From a bacterium (GTDB taxonomy: Bacteria; Patescibacteriota; Minisyncoccia; Portnoybacterales; JAGGTM01), in contig JAGGTM010000044.1 of assembly GCA_021163745.1 (NCBI GenBank), forward strand, positions 1-33,743: 33,743 nt of DNA. The letters run 5' to 3'. This document shows, one piece after another, positions 7,877 to 15,708 of this stretch; within the stretch, counting starts at the first letter, position 1; the number at the start of each line of letters is the position of its first letter. The notes below the pieces were generated by a model that was not told the origin of the DNA, made no database searches, and was given only the letters and a program-made list of their open reading frames with translations. Made by a program: the position numbers and the translations under genes.

Positions 7877-7905
7877 TTCTTCTCACCTCCTTTTTATGAT
7901 AAATT

Positions 7906-8997
7906 TTAATGAACATCTATATTTATGCTAGAAAGAAATCTTTTAAAATTCAAGATAAATTTTTCTTCTGAAAATTCTTCTGCTCTTTTTCTTATTATAA
8001 ATGGATTGTAATTTTTTAAATTTTTTAAAATTCTCCTTACTCCGTCCGCCAAGGATGCCGGATGCAAATCATCAAAAAACTCTCCGGTTTCTCCCTCTAA
8101 AATTGTCTCTAATGCACCGCCGCCGCGAAAGGCAAGAACCGGTTTTCCGAAACTCATCGCCTCTACAGGTGCAATCCCAAAATCATCCTGCCCCGGAAAA
8201 ATAAACGCAATACAATTTTTATAATATTCTTTTATCTTTTCATCTTCTAAAAATCCCAAAAATTTAATATTTCTATTTGCAATTCTTTGTAAATTTCTTC
8301 TTTCTCTTCCTTCTCCAATGATAATTAAGGGAAGGCGCAATTTATTAAATGCCTCAACAGCAACATCAATCCTTTTATAATAAGCCAACTGCGAAACTAT
8401 AAGAAAATATCCCTTCTGCAAATGGTTTTTCTGCGGATAAAAAGTTCCCAATTGGACCGGAGGGTATATAACCTTTGCATCTTTTCTATAAAATTTCTTA
8501 ATCCTCTGTAAAGTAAAATTAGAATTAGCAATAAAATAATCTACTCTATCCGCTGCCGACAGGTCCCACAATCTTAAGAAATGGAAAGAAATTTTTCTTA
8601 TAGTATTAAATCTCGTCCTGTAAGTAAAGGTGTCGTCCCATAAAAATCCCGTTGGTCTATGACAATAACAAATATGAGTAGTATGGGCCCTTAAAATAAG
8701 ACCCTTACAAAATGCAGAACAGGAAGAAATTACTAAATCAAAATTCGATAAGTCCACTGTTTCTACTGCAGTAGGAATAAACGGTAATAAAGCCCTATAT
8801 CTCTTTCTAAATATATATGGAAATCCTTGCAAGAAAGATGTGTTTATTCTTGTATTATTGAAATATTTCCCCAATTTATGTTCATCATAAAGCAGGGTAT
8901 AAATAGGTGCGTTTGGAAAAATTTTCCCGAGTGAAAAAAGCACCCTTTCCGCCCCTCCCAATCTAACAAGATAATCATGAACTAAAGCAACTTTCAT
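7906..8997 (-). CDS. Family-4 glycosyltransferase (WbaZ-like)
   Basis: A 363-aa GT-B enzyme, ATG at 8997. The N-terminus MKVALVHDYLVRLGGAERV carries the glycine-rich acceptor-side loop. The C-terminal nucleotide-sugar domain has IIGEGRERRNLQ and the GT4 signature E-x7-E region in FGIAPVEAMSFGKPVLAFRG followed by GGALETI and GETG. The overall pattern resembles mannosyl/rhamnosyltransferases of O-antigen and exopolysaccharide clusters; donor and acceptor cannot be read from sequence. No membrane span is seen, so it should act at the cytoplasmic membrane face. It is paired with a second GT4 gene (10555-11670), from which it is separated by the AbiE pair. Confidence 0.93.
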   Translation of the reverse strand: MKVALVHDYLVRLGGAERVLFSLGKIFPNAPIYTLLYDEHKLGKYFNNTRINTSFLQGFPYIFRKRYRALLPFIPTAVETVDLSNFDLVISSCSAFCKGLILRAHTTHICYCHRPTGFLWDDTFTYRTRFNTIRKISFHFLRLWDLSAADRVDYFIANSNFTLQRIKKFYRKDAKVIYPPVQLGTFYPQKNHLQKGYFLIVSQLAYYKRIDVAVEAFNKLRLPLIIIGEGRERRNLQRIANRNIKFLGFLEDEKIKEYYKNCIAFIFPGQDDFGIAPVEAMSFGKPVLAFRGGGALETILEGETGEFFDDLHPASLADGVRRILKNLKNYNPFIIRKRAEEFSEEKFILNFKRFLSSINIDVH

Positions 8998-9040
8998 TTT
9001 TGTTGAAAACTATTAATCAAAAAGAAACAATAATAATTTT

Positions 9041-9868
9041 CTATTTTCTTATAAATTTGGGCGGAGTCAAATTTTCAATTACTTTATCAAATAAATCTAA
9101 ATATCTAATATTTTCTTCATTAATCAAAAATGGAAGTAATTGTTTTTTAAGAGATTTTAATTTTGGTTTAACCTGAGAATATCTTTTAAGAATTGCCTTT
9201 TTGTAGTCATCTAAATTTTTTATTTTAACTTTCTTTAAAGTGATGAAATTTGGAAAAATTCCTTTAGATAAAAGCCAAACCACATCATAGAAATCTCTTG
9301 CTCGGGCTGGTTTTCTGTAAATTATGGCTAAACTTTTTTGAGATAAAATTGTTTCTAAGGTATTAGAAACAACTGTTTCAATTACTCCAAATCGATTTAA
9401 AAGAAAAACTTTTTGAAAGACAAGATAATCAGGTTTTGTCATTTCAATTTTAATCATCAACTTTTCTTCCTTGAGTGGAGAAAGGTTAACTTCTTTTAGT
9501 AGTCCGCCGCCAAACTTTAAATACCCTCGCCAAATGTTCTTTCTAACTTTTTTAAACTTAAATTCCAACTCAAATCCTTCTTGAATTAATTTTTTAGTTG
9601 CATTTTTAAAAATTCTTTCTAAAACTATTGTTTTTAGCCCTAAATTGTCAAAATCCAAATCTTCAGAAAACCTATCTAAATTATGAAGCAGTCTCAAACT
9701 TGTGCCTCCAATAAAACTAATTTGAGAAGATTCTTTTTGTTGATAAAGATACTTCAAAAAATGGCATTGAAGATACTCTCGAAGAATAGCCCGCTTTTTA
9801 AAAGAAGGAATTCCCAAGGACTTTCCCATTTCTATTATATTTTCCCAGTCAAATTTTATTTTTTTCAT
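9041..9868 (-). CDS. abiEii: AbiEii-family nucleotidyltransferase toxin
   Basis: A 275-aa protein with the family's key motifs: FIGGTSLRLLHNLDRFSEDLDFD (nucleotidyltransferase GG-T-S and D-x-D, about residues 53-75), a central KIEMTKPD strand and ARDFYDVVWLLSKG, matching the family's R-D-x-x-D motif. AbiEii proteins are toxins of type IV toxin-antitoxin systems that stop growth, some giving phage resistance; characterised relatives add nucleotides to tRNA. ATG at 9868 lies inside the end of the upstream antitoxin gene (20-bp overlap), so translation is likely coupled. Composition looks more A/T- and Lys/Phe-rich than the flanking glycosyltransferases, consistent with acquisition by transfer. 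Confidence 0.87.
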   Translation of the reverse strand: MKKIKFDWENIIEMGKSLGIPSFKKRAILREYLQCHFLKYLYQQKESSQISFIGGTSLRLLHNLDRFSEDLDFDNLGLKTIVLERIFKNATKKLIQEGFELEFKFKKVRKNIWRGYLKFGGGLLKEVNLSPLKEEKLMIKIEMTKPDYLVFQKVFLLNRFGVIETVVSNTLETILSQKSLAIIYRKPARARDFYDVVWLLSKGIFPNFITLKKVKIKNLDDYKKAILKRYSQVKPKLKSLKKQLLPFLINEENIRYLDLFDKVIENLTPPKFIRK

Positions 9869-10478
9869 AAAATTGATAAATTTTTTTAGTTATCTCAAAA
9901 ACTCTTTTATTCTGAAAAACTTTAGCCATTTCAAAACAAGTTTTCCAAGAAAAAAAATTATCAAAACAAAATCTTTCTTCAGAGAAATCTTCTATTTCTT
10001 TCAATCTTTTTAAATTAAAATAAATAAAATCTAAAAGGGCTTTTTCGGGCACAGCAATGTTGTAAAAAAACTTTTTATCATTTGAATAAACACTTTTAAA
10101 TCCGAAAAAGTAATCTTTTTTAATATGACAAAACCAAAAATCACCAAAAATGGTTTTAAACTTCCTGGTAGTTAGCGGAGTTAAAGAAATTACCTTTTGA
10201 GAGATATCCGGAATAATTCCATAATAATTTAAAGCAGTTTCTAAGCTAATATAAGAAGGGGAAAGAAGTTTTTCGGCGAGATAAAACTGATCAGAAATTT
10301 CTACTTCTGGAAACCAAAAGAGACCTTTTTTTATTTTCTTTAAATAACCTTTTTTAATCCATTTATTAAGATCAACCTTCAAAGTAAAAAGATTGACTTC
10401 CGGAAACCATTTTAAGATATCAGCAAAAGTAAATAGCGGATATTGAGAAATTTTTTTTCTTAAAAGTTCAAATCTCAT
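9849..10478 (-). CDS. abiEi: AbiEi-like winged-helix antitoxin / autorepressor
   Basis: A 209-aa protein from ATG 10478 (MRFELLRKKISQ). An ORF extends to 10640, but that part crosses the promoter and operator and is rejected. The N-terminus is a winged-helix region (FTFADILKWFP...LKVDLNKWIKKGYLKKIKKGLF); the C-terminal half has the AbiEi pattern YISLETALNYYGIIPD, SLTPLTTRKFKTIFG and AVPEKALLDFIYF. In characterised systems AbiEi binds inverted repeats in its own promoter and neutralises AbiEii. Here a 14-bp perfect inverted repeat sits just ahead of the start and a strong promoter overlaps it. The stop overlaps the abiEii start by 20 bp. Confidence 0.82.
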   Translation of the reverse strand: MRFELLRKKISQYPLFTFADILKWFPEVNLFTLKVDLNKWIKKGYLKKIKKGLFWFPEVEISDQFYLAEKLLSPSYISLETALNYYGIIPDISQKVISLTPLTTRKFKTIFGDFWFCHIKKDYFFGFKSVYSNDKKFFYNIAVPEKALLDFIYFNLKRLKEIEDFSEERFCFDNFFSWKTCFEMAKVFQNKRVFEITKKIYQFYEKNKI

Positions 10479-10482
10479 ATAT

Positions 10483-10516
10483 TTAAGAAAGTTATACTTT
10501 TTTATAACTTTCTTAA
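10483..10516. promoter_or_regulatory. Probable AbiEi operator: 14-bp perfect inverted repeat
   Basis: Arms TTAAGAAAGTTATA (10483-10496) and its exact complement (10503-10516) around a 6-nt spacer. It begins 4 nt before the abiEi start codon and reaches the -10 box, so a bound dimer would block transcription. The start point would fall inside the distal arm, which argues for a DNA operator rather than an RNA hairpin. Confidence 0.75.
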
Positions 10517-10544
10517 TTGTATTATAAAAATACTTCAATGTCAA
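10516..10544 (-). promoter_or_regulatory. abiE promoter
   Basis: Minus strand TTGACA (10544-10539), 17-nt spacer, TACAAT (10521-10516): a near-consensus vegetative promoter. It lies between the upstream glycosyltransferase stop and abiEi and gives the pair its own transcription. Confidence 0.75.
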
Positions 10545-10554
10545 CTTTATAACT

Positions 10555-11670
10555 CTAAAAAACTTCTGTAAGCACCTCAAATGTCTTTTTTGCCGATATA
10601 TTCCAACTAAATTTTTTTGCGTTCTTTTTTCCCTCTTCAATCAACTGTTTCCTTAACCCTTCACTTGAAATAACACTGTAAATTCCTTCTGCAATACTAT
10701 AAATGTTATGAGGATCAACAAAAACCGCTCCCTTTCCTGCTATTTCAGGCATAGAAGAAATATTAGAGGTTATAACAGGAATACCCGAAATTTGTGCTTC
10801 CAAAATAGGCATCCCAAATCCCTCATAAAATGATGGCAGGACAAAAACATCTGCATTTTTTAATAACTCCCATTTCTTTCTCTCTTTTACATATCCCTTA
10901 AATTCTATTTCAGAGTTCATGCTTTTGTATTCTTTCATTGTATAAATTTTACTCCACCCATATCCCTTTGGACCTATCAATATTAATTTATGAGGAATAT
11001 TATATTTCTTTTTTAGAAAATAAAATGCAGAAATGAGACCAAAGATATTCTTTTTAAGCTCAATCCTTCCTATGAATAGAATATAAGGATGTCCTACATA
11101 ATTACGGGTCAAATTCCTTTTCCAAACCGGTCTTTTAACTCCGTGATAAATTACACTTATTTTTTGTGGATCTGTATCATACAATTCCACTAAATCATTT
11201 TTCGTATTTTCCGACACTGCAATAATCTTCTTAGAATATTTTAATGCATACAAAGTAGTAAATTTAAGATACTGCCTTTTCCAAAAAGAATAATAATAAG
11301 GATAATGCTCGTATTCCAATCCGTGAATAGTCACTATAGAATTTTCTGGATGAATTAACGGCAAAGTATGAGCGGGAGAGAAAAATATATCCGGTTTCCT
11401 AAAAACAAACTCCGAACTTAATCTTATCTGCGTCCACATAGGAAATTTCCACTTTAATTTCTCGATTTTTAAATTGGACTTAGCAAGAGTTTTAAATTCG
11501 TCGAATACATAAATTTGCTTATAGTTTAATTTATCGGGAAGATATAAAATAAACTGATGATGTTTTGCTTCAGGTAATTTTAGTAAACTTTTTATCAATT
11601 GATAAGAATACTCCTCAACTCCTGTTTTACGTTTTCTCGTCAATGCAGTAGAATGTATTCCGATTTCCAT
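10555..11670 (-). CDS. Family-4 glycosyltransferase
   Basis: A 371-aa GT-B glycosyltransferase with ATG at 11670. Seen are the N-terminal Gly/basic loop TRKRKTGVEEYSYQL, the start of the donor domain at YILFIGRIELKKNIFGLI, and the GT4 donor-site motif PSFYEGFGMPILEAQISGIPV with SSMPEIAG and VDPHN. The pattern is that of mannosyl- or glucosyl-transferases of cell-surface polysaccharide synthesis; the exact sugar is unknown. It lies downstream of the second mreB and upstream of the AbiE pair. The abiE promoter starts only 11 bp past its stop codon. Confidence 0.93.
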   Translation of the reverse strand: MEIGIHSTALTRKRKTGVEEYSYQLIKSLLKLPEAKHHQFILYLPDKLNYKQIYVFDEFKTLAKSNLKIEKLKWKFPMWTQIRLSSEFVFRKPDIFFSPAHTLPLIHPENSIVTIHGLEYEHYPYYYSFWKRQYLKFTTLYALKYSKKIIAVSENTKNDLVELYDTDPQKISVIYHGVKRPVWKRNLTRNYVGHPYILFIGRIELKKNIFGLISAFYFLKKKYNIPHKLILIGPKGYGWSKIYTMKEYKSMNSEIEFKGYVKERKKWELLKNADVFVLPSFYEGFGMPILEAQISGIPVITSNISSMPEIAGKGAVFVDPHNIYSIAEGIYSVISSEGLRKQLIEEGKKNAKKFSWNISAKKTFEVLTEVF

Positions 11671-11679
11671 TTATTCAGT

Positions 11680-11720
11680 TTACCCCGCACTACTCTTATT
11701 ACAAAAGTTATGCGGGGTAA
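11680..11720. terminator. Hairpin between mreB-2 and glycosyltransferase
   Basis: Perfect 10-bp arms TTACCCCGCA / TGCGGGGTAA with a 21-nt loop. No U-run follows on the minus strand, so it is at best a weak terminator or a processing/attenuation hairpin between mreB-2 and the next gene. Confidence 0.45.
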
Positions 11721-11745
11721 ATTAATTAACAATTCATTAATTTGC

Positions 11746-12753
11746 TTATCGTTTTACCATTATTGCCCTTTTGTAAAATTCTAAATGTTCCAAAGCGATA
11801 CCTGTCCCTCTTGCTACACAAAGCATAGGGTCATCTGCAATAAATACAGGAACTCCAGTTACATTAGTAATCAGTTTATCTATATTCTTTAATAACGCCC
11901 CTCCACCACTCAAGGTCATTCCTTCGTTTATAATATCGGCACATAGTTCAGGAGGGGTTTCTCTTAAAACTGTTTTTATTGTATCAATTATCTCGTACAG
12001 TTGCTCTCTTATTGCACCGGCAATTTCATTTGTTTTAACTTTTACAACTTTAGGCAATCCATCTATTAAATCTCTCCCTTGAATCTCCAATTCTTCTTCC
12101 TCTTCTTCTGAAACAGCGCTTCCTATTTCTATTTTTATTTGCTCGGCTGTCTTTTCTCCAATTGCTAAATTATGTTTTTTTCTTATGTATTCGGAAATAG
12201 ATAAATCAATCTTGTCTCCTCCAACTCTGGTAGAGGCACAAGATACAATTCCACCCAGTGAAATTACCGCCACTTCCGTAGTTCCTCCCCCTATATCTAT
12301 AATCATGTGACCACTGGGTTCATTTATAGGAATCCCTGCACCAATAGCTGCCAAAATCGGCTCTTTGATTAGATAGGCATGCTTTGCGCCAGCTTTAACA
12401 CTTGCTTCTGTAACTGCCCTTCTCTCTGTAGAAGTGATTCCCGCGGGAACCGCTACCATAACTTCTGGTTTAAAAACCCTAAGTCTGCCTAATGCCTTTT
12501 TAATAAAATACCGAAGCATAGCCTCGGTCACACGGTAGTTTGCAATAACCCCGTCCTTCATCGGTCTATAAGCCACAATACTATCTGGTGTCTTCCCCAG
12601 CATCTCCTTTGCTTTCTTGCCAACAGCCAAAATACGATTGTCATCGACAGACACCGCTACTACGGTAGGTTCATTAATAATAACCCCCTTCTTTGGAATA
12701 TAAACCAATGTATTTGCGGTACCTAAATCAATGCCAATTTTTTTGATAAACAT
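11746..12753 (-). CDS. mreB: MreB paralogue (second copy)
   Basis: A 335-aa MreB-family actin from ATG 12753 (MFIKKIGIDLGTANTLVYI). An ORF extends 10 codons further upstream but that part is encoded by repeat sequence and is rejected. The actin motifs are intact: phosphate-1 IGIDLGTANTLVYI, LIKEPILAAIGAG, phosphate-2 IDIGGGTTEVAVI, and LSGGGALLKNIDKL. It differs widely from the copy at 1461-2516, has a Glu-rich loop (SEEEEEELEIQGRDL) and lacks the extended acidic tail. It is linked to murA upstream and a glycosyltransferase downstream rather than to mreC/mreD, so it may be an Mbl/MreBH-type paralogue. The leader is repeat sequence with no Shine-Dalgarno. Confidence 0.94.
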   Translation of the reverse strand: MFIKKIGIDLGTANTLVYIPKKGVIINEPTVVAVSVDDNRILAVGKKAKEMLGKTPDSIVAYRPMKDGVIANYRVTEAMLRYFIKKALGRLRVFKPEVMVAVPAGITSTERRAVTEASVKAGAKHAYLIKEPILAAIGAGIPINEPSGHMIIDIGGGTTEVAVISLGGIVSCASTRVGGDKIDLSISEYIRKKHNLAIGEKTAEQIKIEIGSAVSEEEEEELEIQGRDLIDGLPKVVKVKTNEIAGAIREQLYEIIDTIKTVLRETPPELCADIINEGMTLSGGGALLKNIDKLITNVTGVPVFIADDPMLCVARGTGIALEHLEFYKRAIMVKR

Positions 12754-12836
12754 GATAATATAAGCGCAAAGCTCAAAGCGCAAAGTGTAAAGCTAAAGCG
12801 TAAAACTTAAAGGTTATTAAAATATCTCAAATCTCA

Positions 12837-12871
12837 CCCAACACCACTCTGGACTCCACAGTGGTGCTGGG
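12837..12871. repeat. Inverted repeat CCCAACACCACT / AGTGGTGCTGGG
   Basis: 12-nt arms with one mismatch (wobble-compatible) around an 11-nt loop. Same position relative to the AAATCTCAAA words as the 1116-1160 palindrome. Confidence 0.7.
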
Positions 12872-12936
12872 CAAATCTTAAATCTACATCTCAAATCTTA
12901 AAACAAATTTAAGCTCAAAGCTCAAAGTGCAAAGTG

Positions 12937-12968
12937 CCCCGAAAGAAAGCCTGCGGCTTCCTACGGGA
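12937..12968. repeat. 32-nt CCCCG/CGGGG palindrome, copy 2
   Basis: Same as 1225-1256 apart from two differences in the right arm (GGCTTCCTACGGGA). The flanks CTCAAAGTGCAAAGTG and GGCAAAGCTGAAGCGTAAAGC are shared with copy 1. Confidence 0.85.
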
Positions 12969-13040
12969 CAGGCAAAGCTGAAGCGTAAAGCTTAAAGCTT
13001 AAAAGTAATTAAATCCTAAATTCAAAATCCTAAATTTTTA

Positions 13041-13075
13041 CCCGCCCAAGTTTTGTTTCACAAAATTTGTACGGG
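13041..13075. repeat. CCCAAGTTTTG hairpin
   Basis: CCCGCCCAAGTTTTG pairs with CAAAATTTGTACGGG around TTTCA. Same family as 1395-1425 and 15807-15877. Confidence 0.65.
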
Positions 13076-13130
13076 CAGGCAAATCCAAATGACCAAAATT
13101 CAAAATTCAAAATGCCCACCCCCACCTTAA

Positions 13131-13162
13131 TCCTCCCCTCCGACTTATGTCGGAGGGGAGGA
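13131..13162. repeat. C-rich palindrome with CCGAC/GTCGG tip
   Basis: Perfect 14-bp arms TCCTCCCCTCCGAC / GTCGGAGGGGAGGA around TTAT, with further C-rich/G-rich pairing outside (13113-13180). Related to 15709-15770. Confidence 0.8.
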
Positions 13163-13281
13163 TATAGAATGGGGAGGGGTATTCGTTTTGAATTTGTAAT
13201 TTTGAATTTGGGATTTGTTTGGAATTTGTAATTTGGAATTTGGGATTTTAAAATTGTAGCTTTGCGCTATAGTTTTGCATG

Positions 13282-13313
13282 CTCTGTAGAAAACCGCAGG
13301 ATTTCCTTCGTGT
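13282..13313. repeat. 32-nt palindrome, degenerate reverse copy
   Basis: Aligns to 22254-22285 with seven differences over 32 nt. It keeps GTAGAAA.CCGCAGG but has lost most CCCCG/CGGGG pairing, as expected of a decaying copy. It sits just past the murA stop codon. Confidence 0.6.
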
Positions 13314-13322
13314 CGCTTTGAT

Positions 13323-14585
13323 CTAATTATCTCTCACCCTTCTAATATCTGCTCCAATTTTAGAAAGCCGTTGTTCTATTTCTTCGTACCCTCTGTCAAT
13401 TTGATAGATATTCTCAATTTCTGAACGACCGGACGCTAAAAGACCTGCAATAATAAGAGCAATTCCTGCCCGAATATCGGGCGATATCAATTTTCTTCCG
13501 TATAGCTTAGTGGGCCCTCTTACTAAAACTCTATGAGGATCGCACATTAAAATATTCGCACCCATCTGATTTAAAATATCTGTATAAAATAACCTCCCTT
13601 CGAAAATAACCTCTTGTACCAAAGAATCGCCATGCGCCTGAGTCAAAAGAACAGTAAAGGGAGGTTGTAAATCTGTAGGAAATCCCGGGTATTCTTTTGT
13701 TTTTATATTAACTGCTTTTAATTTAAAAGGCGGAATAACTTCTAAATAATTACTTCCCGTCTTGAAATTTACTCCTGCTTTTTTTAAAATCTCCAGAAAT
13801 ACTTCTAAGTGCTCCGGAATAATACCCGAAATTTTTATTCTGCTTTTAGTTGCACCGGCCAAAATGGCAAAACTTCCTGCCTCTATTCTATCCGGAATAA
13901 TCCTACAATTAGCACCATTTAATTTGCTAACCCCATCTATGCAAATAGTATGAGTTCCTGCTCCCTTTATTTTCGCTCCGCATTTATTCAAAAAACTAAT
14001 CAAATTAACTACCTCCGGCTCACAAGCGCAGTTTATCAAAACACTCCTTCCTTTTGCAAATACTGATAAAATAATCATTGCTTCTGTTGCGGTTACAGAA
14101 ATTATAGGAAAAACAAACTTTGTTCCCTTTATTTTCTTTGCTTTAAGACAATATCCATTTTTAACGGGAATTATTTTTGCTCCGAATCTTTCAAATCCAC
14201 TTAAAAATATATCTCTCGGTCTCTGTCCAATCACGCATCCGCCAGGATGCGGGAAAAAACTTTCTCCCTCCCTTGCCAATAGTCCGGCAGAAATCAAAAT
14301 AGACGCCTTAAGCTTTTGGGAAATCTCTTGGTCTAAATGTGTAGTAGCAATGTCTTTTACCCAAACTCTATAAGTTTTCTCTCTGGTTCTCTCTATATTC
14401 GCTCCTATTTTTTTAAGTAACTCTATCTGCCTTAACACATCCTCAATCAATGGAATATTGGAAATAACACAGGGCTTTTCAGTTAAAACCGTTCCCGCCA
14501 GTATAGGAAGCGCAGCATTTTTTGCTCCGTTAACCCTTATTTCTCCTTCAAGTCTTCTTCCTCCCTTTATAATAAATCTCTCCAT
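13323..14585 (-). CDS. murA: UDP-N-acetylglucosamine 1-carboxyvinyltransferase (MurA)
   Basis: A 420-aa enzyme of normal length that transfers enolpyruvate from PEP to UDP-GlcNAc, the first committed step of peptidoglycan synthesis in the cytoplasm. The PEP/substrate site VNGAKNAALPILAG (Lys22, Asn23) is intact and the active-site loop PHPGGCVIGQRPRD carries Cys117, the residue alkylated by fosfomycin; so a fosfomycin-sensitive enzyme is expected. GYPTDLQ-like EYPGFPTDLQPPF is also present. ATG at 14585 is preceded by a -10 box only 6 nt away (14592-14597). An L,D-transpeptidase gene lies 112 bp upstream on the same strand. Confidence 0.97.
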   Translation of the reverse strand: MERFIIKGGRRLEGEIRVNGAKNAALPILAGTVLTEKPCVISNIPLIEDVLRQIELLKKIGANIERTREKTYRVWVKDIATTHLDQEISQKLKASILISAGLLAREGESFFPHPGGCVIGQRPRDIFLSGFERFGAKIIPVKNGYCLKAKKIKGTKFVFPIISVTATEAMIILSVFAKGRSVLINCACEPEVVNLISFLNKCGAKIKGAGTHTICIDGVSKLNGANCRIIPDRIEAGSFAILAGATKSRIKISGIIPEHLEVFLEILKKAGVNFKTGSNYLEVIPPFKLKAVNIKTKEYPGFPTDLQPPFTVLLTQAHGDSLVQEVIFEGRLFYTDILNQMGANILMCDPHRVLVRGPTKLYGRKLISPDIRAGIALIIAGLLASGRSEIENIYQIDRGYEEIEQRLSKIGADIRRVRDN

Positions 14586-14591
14586 ACAACT

Positions 14592-14620
14592 ATCCTATAT
14601 TAAACAACTTTATTTTTCAA
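14592..14620 (-). promoter_or_regulatory. Predicted murA promoter
   Basis: Minus strand TTGAAA (14620-14615), 17-nt spacer, TAGGAT (14597-14592). The -10 box ends 6 nt before the ATG, so the transcript would be leaderless or nearly so. Confidence 0.45.
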
Positions 14621-14697
14621 GAAGCCGTATCAGAACTCACTCGTACTAGGATTTACCGTATTAGGGTTTTGTACTCGGCTCGTCGAGAGCAAAATCC

Positions 14698-15570
14698 TCA
14701 ATTATGAATAAAAATAAAAGTGCCTATATCCGCAAAATTATATACAGTTTCAGCCGGGCCAACACCTAAACGCACGCAACCATGAGAAACCCGCTTACCC
14801 AAATGACCTACTCCCTCCCTATATCCATTTGGCCAATAAGGAAGTTCATGAATGTATACACCCGGAGCAAATTTTAGAGAATAAGGCATATAAAGTTTGT
14901 ATTTATACGACCAATGATTTCTTTCTTTGGTTAAAACCTCAAAATTGCCCAAAGGAGTAGGCATCCCGTATCTGCCCGTAGATACATCAAAAACCCCCAA
15001 CACTCTACCATCTTTGTAAATGGCTAAAATCTGATCGCCGATATCTATATCAATATATTTACCTTTGGTAATTTTTGGTTTACTTAATTTTATTACTTTC
15101 CCATTTGGCTTTGTGATATAATTTTTTGAAATAGGCAATTTGCCGGGCTTTACTTCCAACAAATTTAAGGAAGAGGGCGGCAAAATTTTGAAATTAAATC
15201 TTTTATTCTCTAATTTAGTTAAAGCGTAACTTCTGACATTAGAAATAGAAATATTATACAAAGTATTGTATTCCGGCCAAAAGGGTATAAAAATAACTTC
15301 ACGATTGGAATCTCTAAATAAAAACTCTCCTCTGGAAAAAGGATTAATTTTAAATCCTTTTTCAAAAGAACTTTTAATTACAGGTTGATTAAAATAAAAA
15401 ACAACTTGATGATAGGGGGTAGAAATCAACTTTATCTCACATTTTAATTCAAAAACCCGGGAGTAAAATTTAATCCCGATAATTACAATAATTACAATAA
15501 TAGTTACTCCTAAAAATGCTATTAATAATTTGTTTTCATTGCTCTTTAAATTTATGATATTTCTGTTCAT
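14698..15570 (-). CDS. Membrane-anchored L,D-transpeptidase with Big_5-like domain
   Basis: A 290-aa protein. An N-terminal membrane anchor (about residues 14-36, LLIAFLGVTIIVIIVIIGI) is followed by an Ig-like segment resembling Big_5/SbsA domains (VVFYFNQPVIKSSFEKGFKINP to YNISISNVRSYAL, about 55-130), then a YkuD catalytic domain with His241 (YIHELPYWPNG) and the nucleophile motif SHGCVRLG (His263, Cys265, Arg267). YkuD enzymes form 3-3 cross-links or attach proteins to peptidoglycan outside the membrane, so this acts downstream of the MurA/MurB precursor pathway. ATG at 15570 lies inside a 24-nt palindrome (15565-15588) that recurs at 21545-21576. Confidence 0.92.
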   Translation of the reverse strand: MNRNIINLKSNENKLLIAFLGVTIIVIIVIIGIKFYSRVFELKCEIKLISTPYHQVVFYFNQPVIKSSFEKGFKINPFSRGEFLFRDSNREVIFIPFWPEYNTLYNISISNVRSYALTKLENKRFNFKILPPSSLNLLEVKPGKLPISKNYITKPNGKVIKLSKPKITKGKYIDIDIGDQILAIYKDGRVLGVFDVSTGRYGMPTPLGNFEVLTKERNHWSYKYKLYMPYSLKFAPGVYIHELPYWPNGYREGVGHLGKRVSHGCVRLGVGPAETVYNFADIGTFIFIHN

Positions 15571-15588
15571 AGAACGTTCTGTGGACTA
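15565..15588. repeat. 24-nt palindrome over the L,D-transpeptidase start
   Basis: On the minus strand TAGTCCACAGAACG then TTCTATGAAC, containing AGAACGTTCT (15571-15580), and including the ATG. It matches 21548-21571 with only two differences. It could be an operator or a repeat copy. Confidence 0.6.
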
Positions 15589-15708
15589 AACTAATAAGCA
15601 GAAATTACTAACGAAAATTCAAAATGCAAAAATCAAAAATCAAAACAACATTCAAGCGCAAAACTTATTAAAATTCCAAATTCAAAATTACAAATTCAAA
15701 ATGAATAC

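Larger units (their letters stand above)
12754..13322. repeat. Intergenic repeat island 3 (murA to mreB-2)
   Basis: A 569-bp gap with no credible gene. It is a mosaic of GCGCAAAGCTCAAAG and CAAATTCAAAAT words with five embedded palindromes: 12837-12871, 12937-12968, 13041-13075, 13131-13162 and the degenerate 13282-13313, which lies 9 bp past the murA stop. Any mreB-2 promoter must lie within this repeat material. Confidence 0.85.

Noticed and set aside
10479..10640. 54-codon extension of abiEi
   Set aside because: It crosses the operator, the promoter and the end of the upstream glycosyltransferase gene; the extension has no family similarity.
12754..12783. Ten extra N-terminal codons for mreB-2
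   Set aside because: They come from repeat sequence and precede the conserved MFIKKIGIDLGTAN start.
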